From assembly GCA_944321345.1 (NCBI GenBank), contig CALUKY010000008.1, positions 29,889 to 93,888 on the forward strand: a stretch of DNA of 64,000 nucleotides. The letters are read 5' to 3'. The translations under genes and the position numbers were made by a program. Each line of letters starts with the position of its first letter. Position 1 is the stretch's first letter. The notes below the pieces were generated by a model that worked only from the letters and a program-made list of their open reading frames with translations, was not told where the DNA came from and made no database searches. Positions 34,992-44,935 of this stretch are shown here, piece after piece. The DNA comes from an uncultured Paraprevotella sp. Lineage in GTDB: Bacteria; Bacteroidota; Bacteroidia; Bacteroidales; Bacteroidaceae.

Positions 34992-36341
34992 TTATATATT
35001 ATACGTCACTCCCAAACTCAGATACTGCTTAAACATAAAGTAGCCGTCATTCTTAGGACTCTTGTAATTTGGAGAACTGTCATCAAAACGCGGATACAAA
35101 AACAAAGTGGCCTTAATATACTTATTTACGATAAATGTAAAAGTATTCTCCCACTCAATATAATTCAAGGTCAGATCGCTGAACCAATAAATACGTCCTC
35201 CCCAATGGATATTGTCAATTATCTGCCAGCTATAATTCGCATTGATAAACGGACCAAATTTGTTATAGGTAGAATGATGTTCTTTGATACCATGTTGTGT
35301 GGCCAGCTCTTTACGCGCCACGCTTTTAAAATTATAGGCGACAGGAGACATATTGACCGAACCGGAGAGCTTCTTCCAACTAAATTTGTATTCCATACCG
35401 AGTGAAATCACACTGGAAAACGGAGTCATGAAATCAGAACGTACCTCCTTACTGTTGTCATAGTAGCTACGTAACATCTGCGTGGTTCCTTCCACAAAGA
35501 AAGTATAGTTCCAATGCTCGGTAGCCTTATAGCCTACCTTGGAATTCAAACGGATCAGGTCTTCTGAGGTTTTGAACTGATGTTCGGTATCCTTAGGATA
35601 GGGACGAAATCCCAAACGCATCTCCAGATTGTTTTCCCAATTAAACTTGCTCTTGTTGTTATAGGATACTCCCATCTTCAATACAGCCAACATATTATAA
35701 AAATTATCCGTTCGATCCTTATACCAGTTCTTGGAATTATAGTACTGATAAAATGATAAAGAAGAATTGCTGTAATATTTCCAGAAGTTCGGTTTCTTTG
35801 GAATCACCACCATACTGTCACCGATATCAGGTACAAAATCAGGCAAACTAGTCTGATCTATCAGCGACGCTTCATGATCCAATTGGGCAACGACATCTTC
35901 CTGAATTGTTCCCATCTGCCCAATCTGATCTTCCGTATTCGAAATTAAAGACGGATGATTCAGATAAGTTTCGCAAAGCAGATTATTGATTTTTCCATCC
36001 AATACCAAAATAGAATCTTCCTGAAAAGAAGCCGTATCCGGCTCACAAAAGCCCAAGGAATCGGGCAAAACATACTGGATCTCAAAAAAACGGGCAATAG
36101 CAGAACGATACAGCAAAGCCGGAGAGACCGCCTTATAATAATAAGGAGAATAAACCACGGAAGATCCCGTATCTGCAGCACCGTTTCTATATTTTGAACA
36201 GAGTGTATTCAATTGATGCAAATAACGCTCCATAATGATATTCTGCCGCACAGTGTCCGCCTGCAACCGCAACGACTCCGAAGCCAAGAGTTTACAGACA
36301 CAAAAAAGAGAAAGAAATACGATATAAAACTTAATTCTCAT
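34992..36341 (-). CDS. DUF3078-like outer-membrane protein
   Basis: A 449-residue secreted protein. A signal peptide occupies about 1-20, then a helical region, and residues about 185-449 form an aromatic-rich beta-strand series ending in a strand with C-terminal I (LSLGVTYNI), typical of an outer-membrane barrel. The FWKYYSNSSLSFYQYYNSKNWYKD region resembles the Bacteroidetes DUF3078 family (from memory). Function unknown. It converges with engB and diverges from pyrG. Confidence 0.65.
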   Translation of the reverse strand: MRIKFYIVFLSLFCVCKLLASESLRLQADTVRQNIIMERYLHQLNTLCSKYRNGAADTGSSVVYSPYYYKAVSPALLYRSAIARFFEIQYVLPDSLGFCEPDTASFQEDSILVLDGKINNLLCETYLNHPSLISNTEDQIGQMGTIQEDVVAQLDHEASLIDQTSLPDFVPDIGDSMVVIPKKPNFWKYYSNSSLSFYQYYNSKNWYKDRTDNFYNMLAVLKMGVSYNNKSKFNWENNLEMRLGFRPYPKDTEHQFKTSEDLIRLNSKVGYKATEHWNYTFFVEGTTQMLRSYYDNSKEVRSDFMTPFSSVISLGMEYKFSWKKLSGSVNMSPVAYNFKSVARKELATQHGIKEHHSTYNKFGPFINANYSWQIIDNIHWGGRIYWFSDLTLNYIEWENTFTFIVNKYIKATLFLYPRFDDSSPNYKSPKNDGYFMFKQYLSLGVTYNI

Positions 36342-36363
36342 ATTAAAAACGACTTAACAAACG

Positions 36364-36392
36364 CAAAGATATAGGTTTTTTGAACGAACAAA
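36364..36392 (-). promoter_or_regulatory. Probable promoter of the DUF3078 gene
   Basis: On the minus strand TTTG (36389-36392), 17-base spacer and TATCTTTG (36364-36371). The -7 box is ideal and the spacer slightly short. Confidence 0.5.
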
Positions 36393-36415
36393 GCCATATT
36401 CTCAAGTTTTTTTTA

Positions 36416-36423
36416 TAATTTTG
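36416..36423 (+). promoter_or_regulatory. Probable -7 element for pyrG-yidC
   Basis: TAATTTTG fits TAnnTTTG, 45 bases before the pyrG start; -33 box not clear. Confidence 0.4.
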
Positions 36424-36468
36424 CAACTTTGAGATTATGATTGAAGTCTAAACTAAAATTATATTATC

Positions 36469-38079
36469 GTGGCAGAAACTAAGTACATCTTCGTAACTGG
36501 CGGAGTTGCCTCTTCTTTGGGAAAAGGCATTATTTCTTCATCTATTGGTAAACTTTTACAAGCTAGAGCGTATAACATTACCATCCAAAAGTTTGACCCG
36601 TATATCAACATCGATCCGGGAACACTGAATCCATACGAGCATGGCGAATGCTATGTTACGGTAGACGGACAGGAAACCGACCTCGACCTGGGACATTACG
36701 AGCGTTTTACCGGTATCCAGACTACTCGTGCCAACAACATCACCACAGGCCGTATCTATCAAAGTGTTATCGAGAAGGAACGCCGCGGAGATTATTTGGG
36801 CAAGACTATCCAGGTGGTTCCTCATATCACAGACGAAATCAAGCGTAACATCAAGCTGATGGGCCAGAAGTACAAATTCGACTTCGTGATTACTGAAATC
36901 GGAGGTACTGTAGGAGATATCGAGTCTCTCCCATTCCTGGAGGCTATTCGTCAGCTGCGCTGGGAATTGGGCAAGAATGCCATCAACCTGCACCTGACTT
37001 ATGTTCCTTACCTGACTGCTGCCGGTGAGTTGAAGACCAAACCGACCCAGACTTCTGTAAAGCAGTTGCAGAGCTTGGGTATCCAGCCGGACATTCTGGT
37101 ATTGCGTACCGAACACGATCTGAACGTAGGCTTGCGCAAGAAAGTGGCTCACTTCTGTAATGTAGACGAAGACGCGGTAATCCAGAGCTTGGATATGCCT
37201 TCTATCTACGAAGTTCCGCTCAGCATGCAGGCTCAGAAACTGGACGAGATCATTTTGCGCAAGATGGATATGCCAATCGGAGAAACTCCGGGATTGGGTC
37301 CATGGCGTTCTTTCCTGGAGCGTCGCAACAAGGCTACAGAAATTGTCAACATCGCTCTGGTAGGTAAATACGACCTGCAGGACGCTTACAAGAGTATCCT
37401 CGAATCTTTGGCTCATGCCGGAACTTATAATGACTATAAGGTAAAGACTCATTATGTAAATAGTGAGAAGCTGACTAAGGAGAATGTAGCCGAAGCTCTT
37501 GAGGGTATGTCTGGTGTGGTTATCTGTCCGGGATTCGGTCAGAGAGGTATCGAAGGCAAGATCATCGCCGCAGAATACACCCGCACACACAATATCCCAA
37601 CCTTCGGTATCTGTCTGGGTATGCAGATGATGGTGATCGAATTCGCCCGCAACGTATTGGGTTATGCCGATGCCAACAGCCGCGAGATGGACGAGAAGAC
37701 TCTGCACAATGTCATCGACATAATGGAGGAGCAGAAGAATATCACACAGATGGGTGGAACCATGCGTCTGGGTGCTTACGAATGCGAGTTGCGTGAAGGA
37801 AGCCGTACTCTGGAGGCTTACGGTCAGAAGACCATTTCTGAGCGTCACCGTCATCGTTATGAGTTCAACAACCAGTTTACCACTGAGTTCGAGAACGCCG
37901 GCATGCAGTGCGTAGGTACCAATCCGGACAGTAATCTGGTGGAAATCGTGGAAATCCCGAACCTGAACTGGTATATCGGTACACAGTTCCATCCGGAATA
38001 CAGCAGTACTGTGTTGAAACCACATCCACTGTTCCTGTCATTCGTTAAGGCAGCTATTGATTTTAAGAATAACCAATAA
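36469..38079 (+). CDS. pyrG: CTP synthase
   Basis: Makes CTP from UTP, ATP and glutamine. The start is GTG at 36469, giving AETKYIFVTGGVASSLGKG, the standard N-terminus. The 536 residues have the synthetase domain (about 1-265) and a class I glutamine amidotransferase domain with nucleophile elbow GICLGMQ and late HPE triad residues. Codon bias is strong. yidC follows after 18 bases, probably on the same mRNA. Confidence 0.97.
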   Translation: MAETKYIFVTGGVASSLGKGIISSSIGKLLQARAYNITIQKFDPYINIDPGTLNPYEHGECYVTVDGQETDLDLGHYERFTGIQTTRANNITTGRIYQSVIEKERRGDYLGKTIQVVPHITDEIKRNIKLMGQKYKFDFVITEIGGTVGDIESLPFLEAIRQLRWELGKNAINLHLTYVPYLTAAGELKTKPTQTSVKQLQSLGIQPDILVLRTEHDLNVGLRKKVAHFCNVDEDAVIQSLDMPSIYEVPLSMQAQKLDEIILRKMDMPIGETPGLGPWRSFLERRNKATEIVNIALVGKYDLQDAYKSILESLAHAGTYNDYKVKTHYVNSEKLTKENVAEALEGMSGVVICPGFGQRGIEGKIIAAEYTRTHNIPTFGICLGMQMMVIEFARNVLGYADANSREMDEKTLHNVIDIMEEQKNITQMGGTMRLGAYECELREGSRTLEAYGQKTISERHRHRYEFNNQFTTEFENAGMQCVGTNPDSNLVEIVEIPNLNWYIGTQFHPEYSSTVLKPHPLFLSFVKAAIDFKNNQ

Positions 38080-38097
38080 GCAGATATAAAAATTAAA

Positions 38098-39978
38098 ATG
38101 GATAAAAATACAATTATCGGTTTCATCCTGATTGCAGGCGTACTGATCGGCTTCAGCTACTACAGCCGTCCCAGTCAAGAGGAGATTCAGCAAATGCAGC
38201 GACAGGATTCTCTTGAACTCGTTGCCAAGCAGCAGGCAGAAGCCGAAATGAAAGCCAAGGAAGCGGCAGCCATCGCCCAAAAGGCAGAGGCGGCCCAGGA
38301 TTCCACTTCTCTGTTCTTCAAGAACCGTCAGGGAACGGACCAGAACATTGTATTGCAGAACAATCTGGTAAAGATCACTTTGGGAACCCGCGGCGGTATG
38401 GTTAAGGAAGCCTTGCTCAAAGACTATAAAAACCAGCAGGGAGGTCCGGTATGTCTTTTGAATGAAAAGGACGCTTCGATGAACTTTGTTCTCGAAGGAA
38501 AGAACGAGAATCTGAATTCCCGCGATTTCTTCTTCACTCCGGTAGCCGCTACCGACAGCAGCGTGACCATGCGTCTGGAAAATCAGGACGGCGGAGTGCT
38601 GGATCTGGAATACAAACTGCATAGCGATTCGTATATGCTCGACCTGAAGATTGCTTCTTCCGGTCTGGGCAAATACTTCTCACCGTCTATGAAAACCATC
38701 AACCTGTCGTGGTATGACAAAGCCATGCAGCAGGAAAAGGGTTTTGACTTTGAGAACCAATACTCTACCCTGACCTACAAGATCAAGGATGAGGGCACAG
38801 ACTATCTGAACGCCAGCGAAGACAAGACCGAGGATGTGAAAGAGCGTCTAGACTGGATTGCCTTCAAGAACCAGTTCTTCAGCTGTGTATTCATCGCGCA
38901 TCAGGACTTTACCGACGCTACTCTCTCCAGCACACCGCAGCCTAAGAACAGCGGTTATCTGAAGGAGTACAATGCGGAGATGAAGACTTTCTTCGATCCG
39001 TCGGGCAGCAAGACAACCGATTTGCAGCTTTACTTCGGCCCGAACAACTACCACATTCTGAGCAACACCAACGATCTGAGTCTCAGCGACAAGGATCTGG
39101 AGATGCAGGATCTGGTTTACTTGGGATGGCCGCTCTTCAAGTGGATCAACCGTTTCTTCATCATCTATCTGTTCGACTGGCTCAACGGTTTGGGCTTGTC
39201 TATGGGTATCGTGTTGCTGTTGCTGACCATTATCATCAAAGTATTGGTTTACCCGACAACACGCAAGTCTTACATCGCTTCGGCAAAGATGCGCGTTCTG
39301 AAGCCGAAAATCGATGCACTGAACCAGAAATATCCGGACCCGAACGACGCACTGAAGAAACAGCAGGAGATGATGCAGCTCTACAGTCAATACGGTGCCA
39401 ACCCGATGGGCGGCTGTCTGCCGATGCTCATCCAGATGCCGTTCTGGATTGCGCTCTTCAACTTTGTGCCAAACGCCATTGAGTTGCGCGGCGAGAGCTT
39501 CCTGTGGGCCAACGACCTGTCGGCATATGACGATCTGATCCGTTGGGACACTCACATCTGGCTCATCGGTGACCACATCAGCATATTCTGCCTGCTGTTC
39601 TGTGCCACCAATATCATCAACACCTGGATCAGCACCAAGCAGCAACAGTCTGCCATGAGCGGTGAACAGGCCCAGCAGATGAAGATGATGCAGTACATGA
39701 TGTATTTCATGCCTGTGTTCTTCTTCTTCATGTTCAACAATTACTCTTCAGGACTGAACTATTACTACTTCCTGTCCAGCTTGACCAGTATTCTGATCAT
39801 GTGGTATCTCAAGAAGACTACCGACGAGAAGAAACTGCTCGAGAAGATGGAGGCCAAGTATGAAGCCAACAAGAAGAATCCGAAAAAGACTTCCGGCTTT
39901 GCAGCCCGTCTGGAGGAAATGCAGAAAAAGCAACAGGCTATTCTGGAAGAACAGAAAAGAAGACAGGGACAAAAATAA
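38098..39978 (+). CDS. yidC: Membrane protein insertase YidC
   Basis: Inserts and folds inner-membrane proteins. The 626 residues begin with one membrane helix (about 5-22), then a Gram-negative-type periplasmic beta domain (about 60-340) and the five-helix insertase core from about 350 on (WLNGLGLSMGIVLLLLTIIIKVLVYP, NPMGGCLPMLIQMPFWIALF). The C-terminus is lysine-rich, able to bind ribosomes. Family length for Bacteroidetes is 600-640. A GC-rich terminator follows. Confidence 0.95.
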   Translation: MDKNTIIGFILIAGVLIGFSYYSRPSQEEIQQMQRQDSLELVAKQQAEAEMKAKEAAAIAQKAEAAQDSTSLFFKNRQGTDQNIVLQNNLVKITLGTRGGMVKEALLKDYKNQQGGPVCLLNEKDASMNFVLEGKNENLNSRDFFFTPVAATDSSVTMRLENQDGGVLDLEYKLHSDSYMLDLKIASSGLGKYFSPSMKTINLSWYDKAMQQEKGFDFENQYSTLTYKIKDEGTDYLNASEDKTEDVKERLDWIAFKNQFFSCVFIAHQDFTDATLSSTPQPKNSGYLKEYNAEMKTFFDPSGSKTTDLQLYFGPNNYHILSNTNDLSLSDKDLEMQDLVYLGWPLFKWINRFFIIYLFDWLNGLGLSMGIVLLLLTIIIKVLVYPTTRKSYIASAKMRVLKPKIDALNQKYPDPNDALKKQQEMMQLYSQYGANPMGGCLPMLIQMPFWIALFNFVPNAIELRGESFLWANDLSAYDDLIRWDTHIWLIGDHISIFCLLFCATNIINTWISTKQQQSAMSGEQAQQMKMMQYMMYFMPVFFFFMFNNYSSGLNYYYFLSSLTSILIMWYLKKTTDEKKLLEKMEAKYEANKKNPKKTSGFAARLEEMQKKQQAILEEQKRRQGQK

Positions 39979-39994
39979 AAGTTTATCATTTTAT

Positions 39995-40026
39995 GCCGGA
40001 CGTGTCTTTTCGCGTCCGGCTTTTTT
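39995..40026 (+). terminator. Terminator after yidC
   Basis: GCCGGACG / CGTCCGGC stem with TTTTTT tail. Confidence 0.85.
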
Positions 40027-40037
40027 ATACTTATCCT

Positions 40038-42236
40038 ATGAACTTTCTACACATTATGACCACCACTTTGGCACTGACGGCCGCCGCGCCGCAGCAAAGC
40101 CCTGCCGAAACTCCGGTGATCGGCAAGAATGAAATCCAACTGAAAAACGACCGGATGACTCCCGAGGCGCTTTGGGCCATGGGACGCATCGGCGGCATGA
40201 CAACCTCACCGGACGGCAAGAAGATTGCCTACACCGTGACTTACTACAGTGTGCAACAGAACAAGAGCCGCACTCTGCTCTATCTGATGAATGCCGACGG
40301 ATCGGACAAACAGCTCTTTACTCAGGGAAATGCCAGCGAGATGGAACCGCAATTCCTGGCCGACGGCAAGCACTTGGCTTTCCTGAGTACAGCCAGCGGA
40401 AAACCGGAAGTATGGCAGGCCGCTCTCGACGGAAGCGACCGCAGGCAGCTGTCGTTCACCGAACAGGGCGTACAGGGTTTCAAATTCTCTCCCGACAACA
40501 AACAGGTAATCCTGATTCAGGAAGTAGAAACCACCGCTTCTATTGAAAAAACTTACGACGATCTGCCTTTGACCAGCGGTATGGTCATCACTGATCTGAA
40601 CTATAAGCACTGGGATCATTATGTGCGCACCATTCCACATATCTTCCTGGCCAACTTCGACGGAACACGCATCTCAGACCAGATTACTGACATTCTGAAC
40701 GGAGAGCCTTACGAATGCCCGATGCTTCCGTTCGGCGGCAGCGAGCAGTTCAACTGGAGTCCCGACAGCAAAACAATCGTCTATACCTGCCGCAAGAAAA
40801 CAGGGGTGGATTATGCCATCAGCACAGACAGCGACATCTTCGCCTATGAAGTGAGCACCGGCAAGACCACCAACCTGTGCAAGCCTTCCGGTTATCAGGC
40901 TCCGAAAACAGATCCGAGCCGTTCGCTGCAGCACCAGGCCGTAAATCAGAATGCCCAGGACTGCAACATGGGTTATGACACCAATCCGCAATACTCTCCC
41001 GACGGTACGAAAGTGGCTTGGCAGAGCATGGAGCGCGACGGTTATGAAAGCGACCGCACCCGTCTGTGTGTCCTCGACCTGAAGACCGGAAAGAAAACCT
41101 ATGTGACCGAATCATTCGAGTCGGGTGTTGACGGATTCAACTGGAGCAAGGACGGCAAACTGCTTTACTTTACCGGAGTATGGCACGCCCGCAGCATGGT
41201 GTATCAGACCGACTTGAAAGGCAATGTACGCGCGCTGACCGAAGGAGATTATGACTACAGCGGTGTGGCCGACAATGGCAACCAGCTGTTGGTGATGCGC
41301 CACAGCCTCAGCGCTCCGGACGACATTTACAGCATCTCCAAAGGCAAGAAAGCCAAGATTACCCAACTGACTCAGGAAAACGAGCATATCCTCAAGCAGC
41401 TCACTTTAGGTGAGGTAAAAGAACGCTGGGTACCGACTTCAGACGGCAAGCAGGAACTCTGTTGGGTGGTTTATCCGCCACACTTCGACGCCAGCAAGAA
41501 ATACCCGGTGCTGCTCTTCTGTCAGGGCGGTCCACAGTCGCCCGTAAGCCAGTTCTGGAGCTATCGCTGGAACTTGCAGCTCATGGCGGCCAACGACTAT
41601 ATCATCGTGGCTCCTAACCGTCGCGGTCTGCCGGGCTTCGGCATGGAATGGCTGGAAGCCATCAGCGGTGACTACAGCGGCCAGTGCATGCAAGACTATT
41701 TAGATGCCATCGACAACATCGCCCAAGAACCTTATGCCGACAAGGACCGTCTGGGTTGCGTAGGTGCCAGCTTCGGAGGCTACAGCGTATATTATCTGGC
41801 CGGACACCACGACAAGCGTTTCAAGTGCTTCATCGCACACGACGGAATCTTCAACACCCAGCAGCAGTATTACGAAACCGAAGAGATGTGGTTCCCGAAC
41901 TGGGACTTGGGTGCCGGTCCATGGCGTAAAGGCATCACCAATCAGACCAACTCTCCGGAGACTGTAAATGACGGACAGAAAGTGAATCCGTACACCACCA
42001 GTCCGCATCTGTATGTTGACAAGTGGGACACTCCGATTCTGTGCATCCACGGTGAGAAGGACTACCGCATTCTGAGCTCCCAGGGCGAATCTGCCTTCAA
42101 GGCAGCCCGCATGCGTGGCATCCCGGCCGAGCTGCTTATTTTCCCGGATGAGAACCACTGGGTGCTGAAACCACAGAACGGAATCCTGTGGCAGCGCACC
42201 TTCTTCCGCTGGCTGGACCGCTGGTTAAAGAAATAA
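40038..42236 (+). CDS. Secreted S9-family dipeptidyl/oligopeptidase
   Basis: The ATG at 40038 gives 732 residues starting with a short hydrophobic signal-like segment (MNFLHIMTTTLALTAAAPQQ). Repeated beta-propeller blades with SPDGKKIAYT and SPDSKTIVYT motifs fill about 50-440. The C-terminal alpha/beta hydrolase has the nucleophile elbow GASFGGYS, an HGEKDYRI aspartate and ENHW histidine, the S9 catalytic triad. The enzyme should cleave peptides in the periplasm, and is closest in architecture to DPP5/DPP4 enzymes of Bacteroidales. The MFS gene follows after 28 bases, so peptide cleavage and transport are likely linked. Confidence 0.85.
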   Translation: MNFLHIMTTTLALTAAAPQQSPAETPVIGKNEIQLKNDRMTPEALWAMGRIGGMTTSPDGKKIAYTVTYYSVQQNKSRTLLYLMNADGSDKQLFTQGNASEMEPQFLADGKHLAFLSTASGKPEVWQAALDGSDRRQLSFTEQGVQGFKFSPDNKQVILIQEVETTASIEKTYDDLPLTSGMVITDLNYKHWDHYVRTIPHIFLANFDGTRISDQITDILNGEPYECPMLPFGGSEQFNWSPDSKTIVYTCRKKTGVDYAISTDSDIFAYEVSTGKTTNLCKPSGYQAPKTDPSRSLQHQAVNQNAQDCNMGYDTNPQYSPDGTKVAWQSMERDGYESDRTRLCVLDLKTGKKTYVTESFESGVDGFNWSKDGKLLYFTGVWHARSMVYQTDLKGNVRALTEGDYDYSGVADNGNQLLVMRHSLSAPDDIYSISKGKKAKITQLTQENEHILKQLTLGEVKERWVPTSDGKQELCWVVYPPHFDASKKYPVLLFCQGGPQSPVSQFWSYRWNLQLMAANDYIIVAPNRRGLPGFGMEWLEAISGDYSGQCMQDYLDAIDNIAQEPYADKDRLGCVGASFGGYSVYYLAGHHDKRFKCFIAHDGIFNTQQQYYETEEMWFPNWDLGAGPWRKGITNQTNSPETVNDGQKVNPYTTSPHLYVDKWDTPILCIHGEKDYRILSSQGESAFKAARMRGIPAELLIFPDENHWVLKPQNGILWQRTFFRWLDRWLKK

Positions 42237-42264
42237 ATATCAATCACTATCTTAATCAATAAAA

Positions 42265-43644
42265 ATGACAACAGTAACACAAAACATTCAGCAAAAACTC
42301 AGCGACAGCAAGGCTGCCCGCTGGACCGCCATGGCGATTGTTTCGTTCACCATGATGTGCGGTTATTTCATCACCGACGTAATGGCCCCTCTGGAGGCAA
42401 TGCTTACTACAGCCGTTGAAGACGGCGGACTGAGCTGGACCAGTGCCGAATACGGTTTCTTCTCCGGAGCTTACGGTTATATCAATGTATTTCTGCTGAT
42501 GCTCTTCTTCGGAGGTATCATTCTGGATAAGATGGGCGTGCGCTTCACCGGTGTGATGAGTTGTATTTTCATGTTCGTAGGTGCCGCCATCAAATGGTAT
42601 GCCATCTCTCATACCTTTGGAGACGCAACAGTATTCGGTTTTCCGGCTCAGGTGGCTCTGGCCGCTTTTGGTTTCGCCGTATTCGGTATGGGTGCCGAGA
42701 TTACCGGTATCACCGTGTCCAAGGTTATCGTAAAATGGTTTACCGGACATGAACTGGCGCTGGCCATGGGTCTTCAGGTTGCCATGGCCCGTATCGGAAC
42801 CGCTGCGGCTCTGGCCTGCAGTCTTCCTATAGCCAACGCCATGGGCGACATCTCTGCTCCTATCCTTTTCGGTGCCATCTGCCTGTGCATCGGTCTGATT
42901 GCCTATATAGTTTACTGCGTGATGGACCGCAAGCTCGACCAGTCAGTACAGACAACCGAAAACGCGGAAAAAGAAGAAGGCTTCCAGATGAGCGACCTGA
43001 AGCAGATCTTCACCAACAAAGGTTTCTGGCTCATCACTATCCTTTGCCTGATGTTCTACGCCGGAGTCTTCCCGTTCCTGAAGTTTGCCACAAAACTGAT
43101 GATCTACAAATACCAAGTAGAGCCTCAGCTGGCCGGTATGATTCCTGCAATGTTGCCGTTCGGAACCATCCTGCTTACCCCGCTGTTCGGTTCTATCTAC
43201 GACCGTATCGGTAAGGGCGCCACACTGATGATTATCGGTTCACTGATGCTCACCGTTGTGCATGTACTTTTCGCCCTGCCGATCCTGAACGTATGGTGGT
43301 TTGCCATCATCGTGATGATTCTGCTGGGTATTGCCTTCTCATTGGTGCCGTCGGCCATGTGGCCTTCCGTTCCGAAGATCATTCCGATGAAACAGTTAGG
43401 TTCTGCCTATGCCATCATTTTCTACATTCAGAACATCGGTCTGTCCATGGTTCCGGTACTGATCGGTTGGGTTATCGAGAAGTATGCCACCATCCAGACA
43501 GCCGAGGGCGTTACTTATGACTACACCCTGCCGATGGTTATCTTTGCCGTATTCGGCTTCATCGCCATCCTGATTGCGCTGATGCTGAAGAAAGAAGACG
43601 GCATCAAGAACTACGGACTTGAAAAGAGCAATATTCAAAAATAA
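42265..43644 (+). CDS. MFSD1-like MFS transporter, probable dipeptide carrier
   Basis: A 459-residue 12-segment MFS protein. Several stretches recall, residue pattern for pattern, human MFSD1, a lysosomal dipeptide uniporter: the GMGAEI...VKWFTGHELALAMGLQ segment, VAMARIGT, the LLGIAFSLVPSAMWP helix and KQLGSAYAIIFYIQNIGLS. The comparison is from memory. Adjacent location behind a secreted dipeptidyl peptidase fits import of dipeptides. A role for other small metabolites is not excluded. A terminator lies about 140 bases downstream. Confidence 0.75.
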   Translation: MTTVTQNIQQKLSDSKAARWTAMAIVSFTMMCGYFITDVMAPLEAMLTTAVEDGGLSWTSAEYGFFSGAYGYINVFLLMLFFGGIILDKMGVRFTGVMSCIFMFVGAAIKWYAISHTFGDATVFGFPAQVALAAFGFAVFGMGAEITGITVSKVIVKWFTGHELALAMGLQVAMARIGTAAALACSLPIANAMGDISAPILFGAICLCIGLIAYIVYCVMDRKLDQSVQTTENAEKEEGFQMSDLKQIFTNKGFWLITILCLMFYAGVFPFLKFATKLMIYKYQVEPQLAGMIPAMLPFGTILLTPLFGSIYDRIGKGATLMIIGSLMLTVVHVLFALPILNVWWFAIIVMILLGIAFSLVPSAMWPSVPKIIPMKQLGSAYAIIFYIQNIGLSMVPVLIGWVIEKYATIQTAEGVTYDYTLPMVIFAVFGFIAILIALMLKKEDGIKNYGLEKSNIQK

Positions 43645-43781
43645 TCCTCTGAATCTGTTTTAGGGATGTGTCAAAAACAAAATGACCATTCCCAATTTAC
43701 TGATTGCAACCATAACATTTAAAAGGAGCGTATCACGCTTTGTCTTAAGTTGTGATAATGCATCTCCGTTCATTCCAACAG

Positions 43782-43829
43782 AAAAAAGGTGCAGAAAGGG
43801 AAAGTTCTCCTTTTCTGCACCTTTTTCAT
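43782..43829. terminator. Bidirectional terminator between MFSD1-like and secreted protein genes
   Basis: AAAAAGGTGCAGAAA pairs with TTTCTGCACCTTTTT; T-runs occur on both strands. The preceding 140 bases (43645-43781) hold nothing recognised. Confidence 0.8.
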
Positions 43830-43852
43830 TTTGTATCTAATGCTTCATCTGA

Positions 43853-44902
43853 CTACCAGCCCATCGGTTCATACTGATACAGACTGAGCGGTGAACTATC
43901 TGTATCTGCCGGTGAACTGCGGATATAGTCCACAAAAATCCATTTGCTGCTTTGAGGATTATATGCAGCTTTCAGATAGCGCCCCGGAAAGATTTTCCCA
44001 TCCAGAGTGTAGAGATAATCGAAACTCCAGGCCGGAATATCATCAAGCACCTGCTGCAACACTCCCAACAGTTTCTGCTGAGGACCGGAAAGTTTTTCAG
44101 GCTTCAGGGCGCGCACCTTGAGCTTACCGTCCTTCTGAATCTGCAACAACAAAGAGAAACCGACCAATCTTTTTTCTCCAGCCACAGATTCACCCGATTT
44201 CCGTTCGCGCCACAATCGGTTCACGTCGTGAGTAAAGAAGACACATTCGTATTCCGCCATCTCCAACCAATGCGGATTTCCCACAACGCCAACCCGCAAT
44301 GCGCTTGCCTCCTCGCGGTAGGCTCCGCACGCATAGATAGCTTCCCGGTCTTTTTCAGAAATTCCATTCTTGACGACTTCCCGGTACAGACGGGGAGAAA
44401 CGATCTGATTCATATAAGGAGTGGGACGATACAGGGTATAGCAGGTTCCGGAAACCCAGAAGCAGAAAACTCCCGGCTGCTTCGCATCGGCAGGCGTACC
44501 GGTTTTCTCCTGCAAGGCACGAAACAGATTCTGAGCCTTTTCAGTATCCTGATTCAGAGATTCGAGTTCATAAATCATCATCCGGAATGGCGGGCGACCG
44601 TCCTTCGAATCACAACCATATATCACACTGGCACGGATAGAATCAGCAGACTGGACCTGTTTGTCCGGACAATTTTCCAGTACACGGACATTGGTCAGCG
44701 CATAATATTTGCTGACCCGGTCGTTCGGAATCCAGGCCTTGGTGCGTTTCTGACCGAATACCTTGTGAAATCCGTCTACCATTTCCTGTTCGGACACAAA
44801 AGGAAGATTGGCTTCATGGGCTTTAACCGGCTCATAGTTTTGGGCTTCCAATACGGAAAACAGTGCCACAAAAGCACTGACAAATAAAAAGAATCGTTTC
44901 AT
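43853..44902 (-). CDS. Secreted protein of unknown function
   Basis: A 349-residue protein with a signal peptide (MKRFFLFVSAFVALFSVLEAQ, cleavage about residue 20-21). The remainder is a mixed alpha/beta sequence rich in aromatic residues, with five or so cysteines spread through the middle and no recognised catalytic motif. No lipobox is present, so it should be soluble in the periplasm or exported further. It lies downstream of a DUF4488-like gene and a scrap of a second copy of that family. Confidence 0.55.
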   Translation of the reverse strand: MKRFFLFVSAFVALFSVLEAQNYEPVKAHEANLPFVSEQEMVDGFHKVFGQKRTKAWIPNDRVSKYYALTNVRVLENCPDKQVQSADSIRASVIYGCDSKDGRPPFRMMIYELESLNQDTEKAQNLFRALQEKTGTPADAKQPGVFCFWVSGTCYTLYRPTPYMNQIVSPRLYREVVKNGISEKDREAIYACGAYREEASALRVGVVGNPHWLEMAEYECVFFTHDVNRLWRERKSGESVAGEKRLVGFSLLLQIQKDGKLKVRALKPEKLSGPQQKLLGVLQQVLDDIPAWSFDYLYTLDGKIFPGRYLKAAYNPQSSKWIFVDYIRSSPADTDSSPLSLYQYEPMGW

Positions 44903-44935
44903 AAGCGTTGGTTTTAAAAGGTTGCTTCTATGGAT

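Noticed and set aside
36556-38025. A 489-codon open frame antisense to pyrG
   Set aside because: Its translation has no family resemblance and arises from the strongly biased codon use of pyrG on the other strand.
43660-43700. GGGATGTGTCAAAAAC-like start that recalls an insertion-sequence end
   Set aside because: No matching inverted end, target duplication or transposase nearby.
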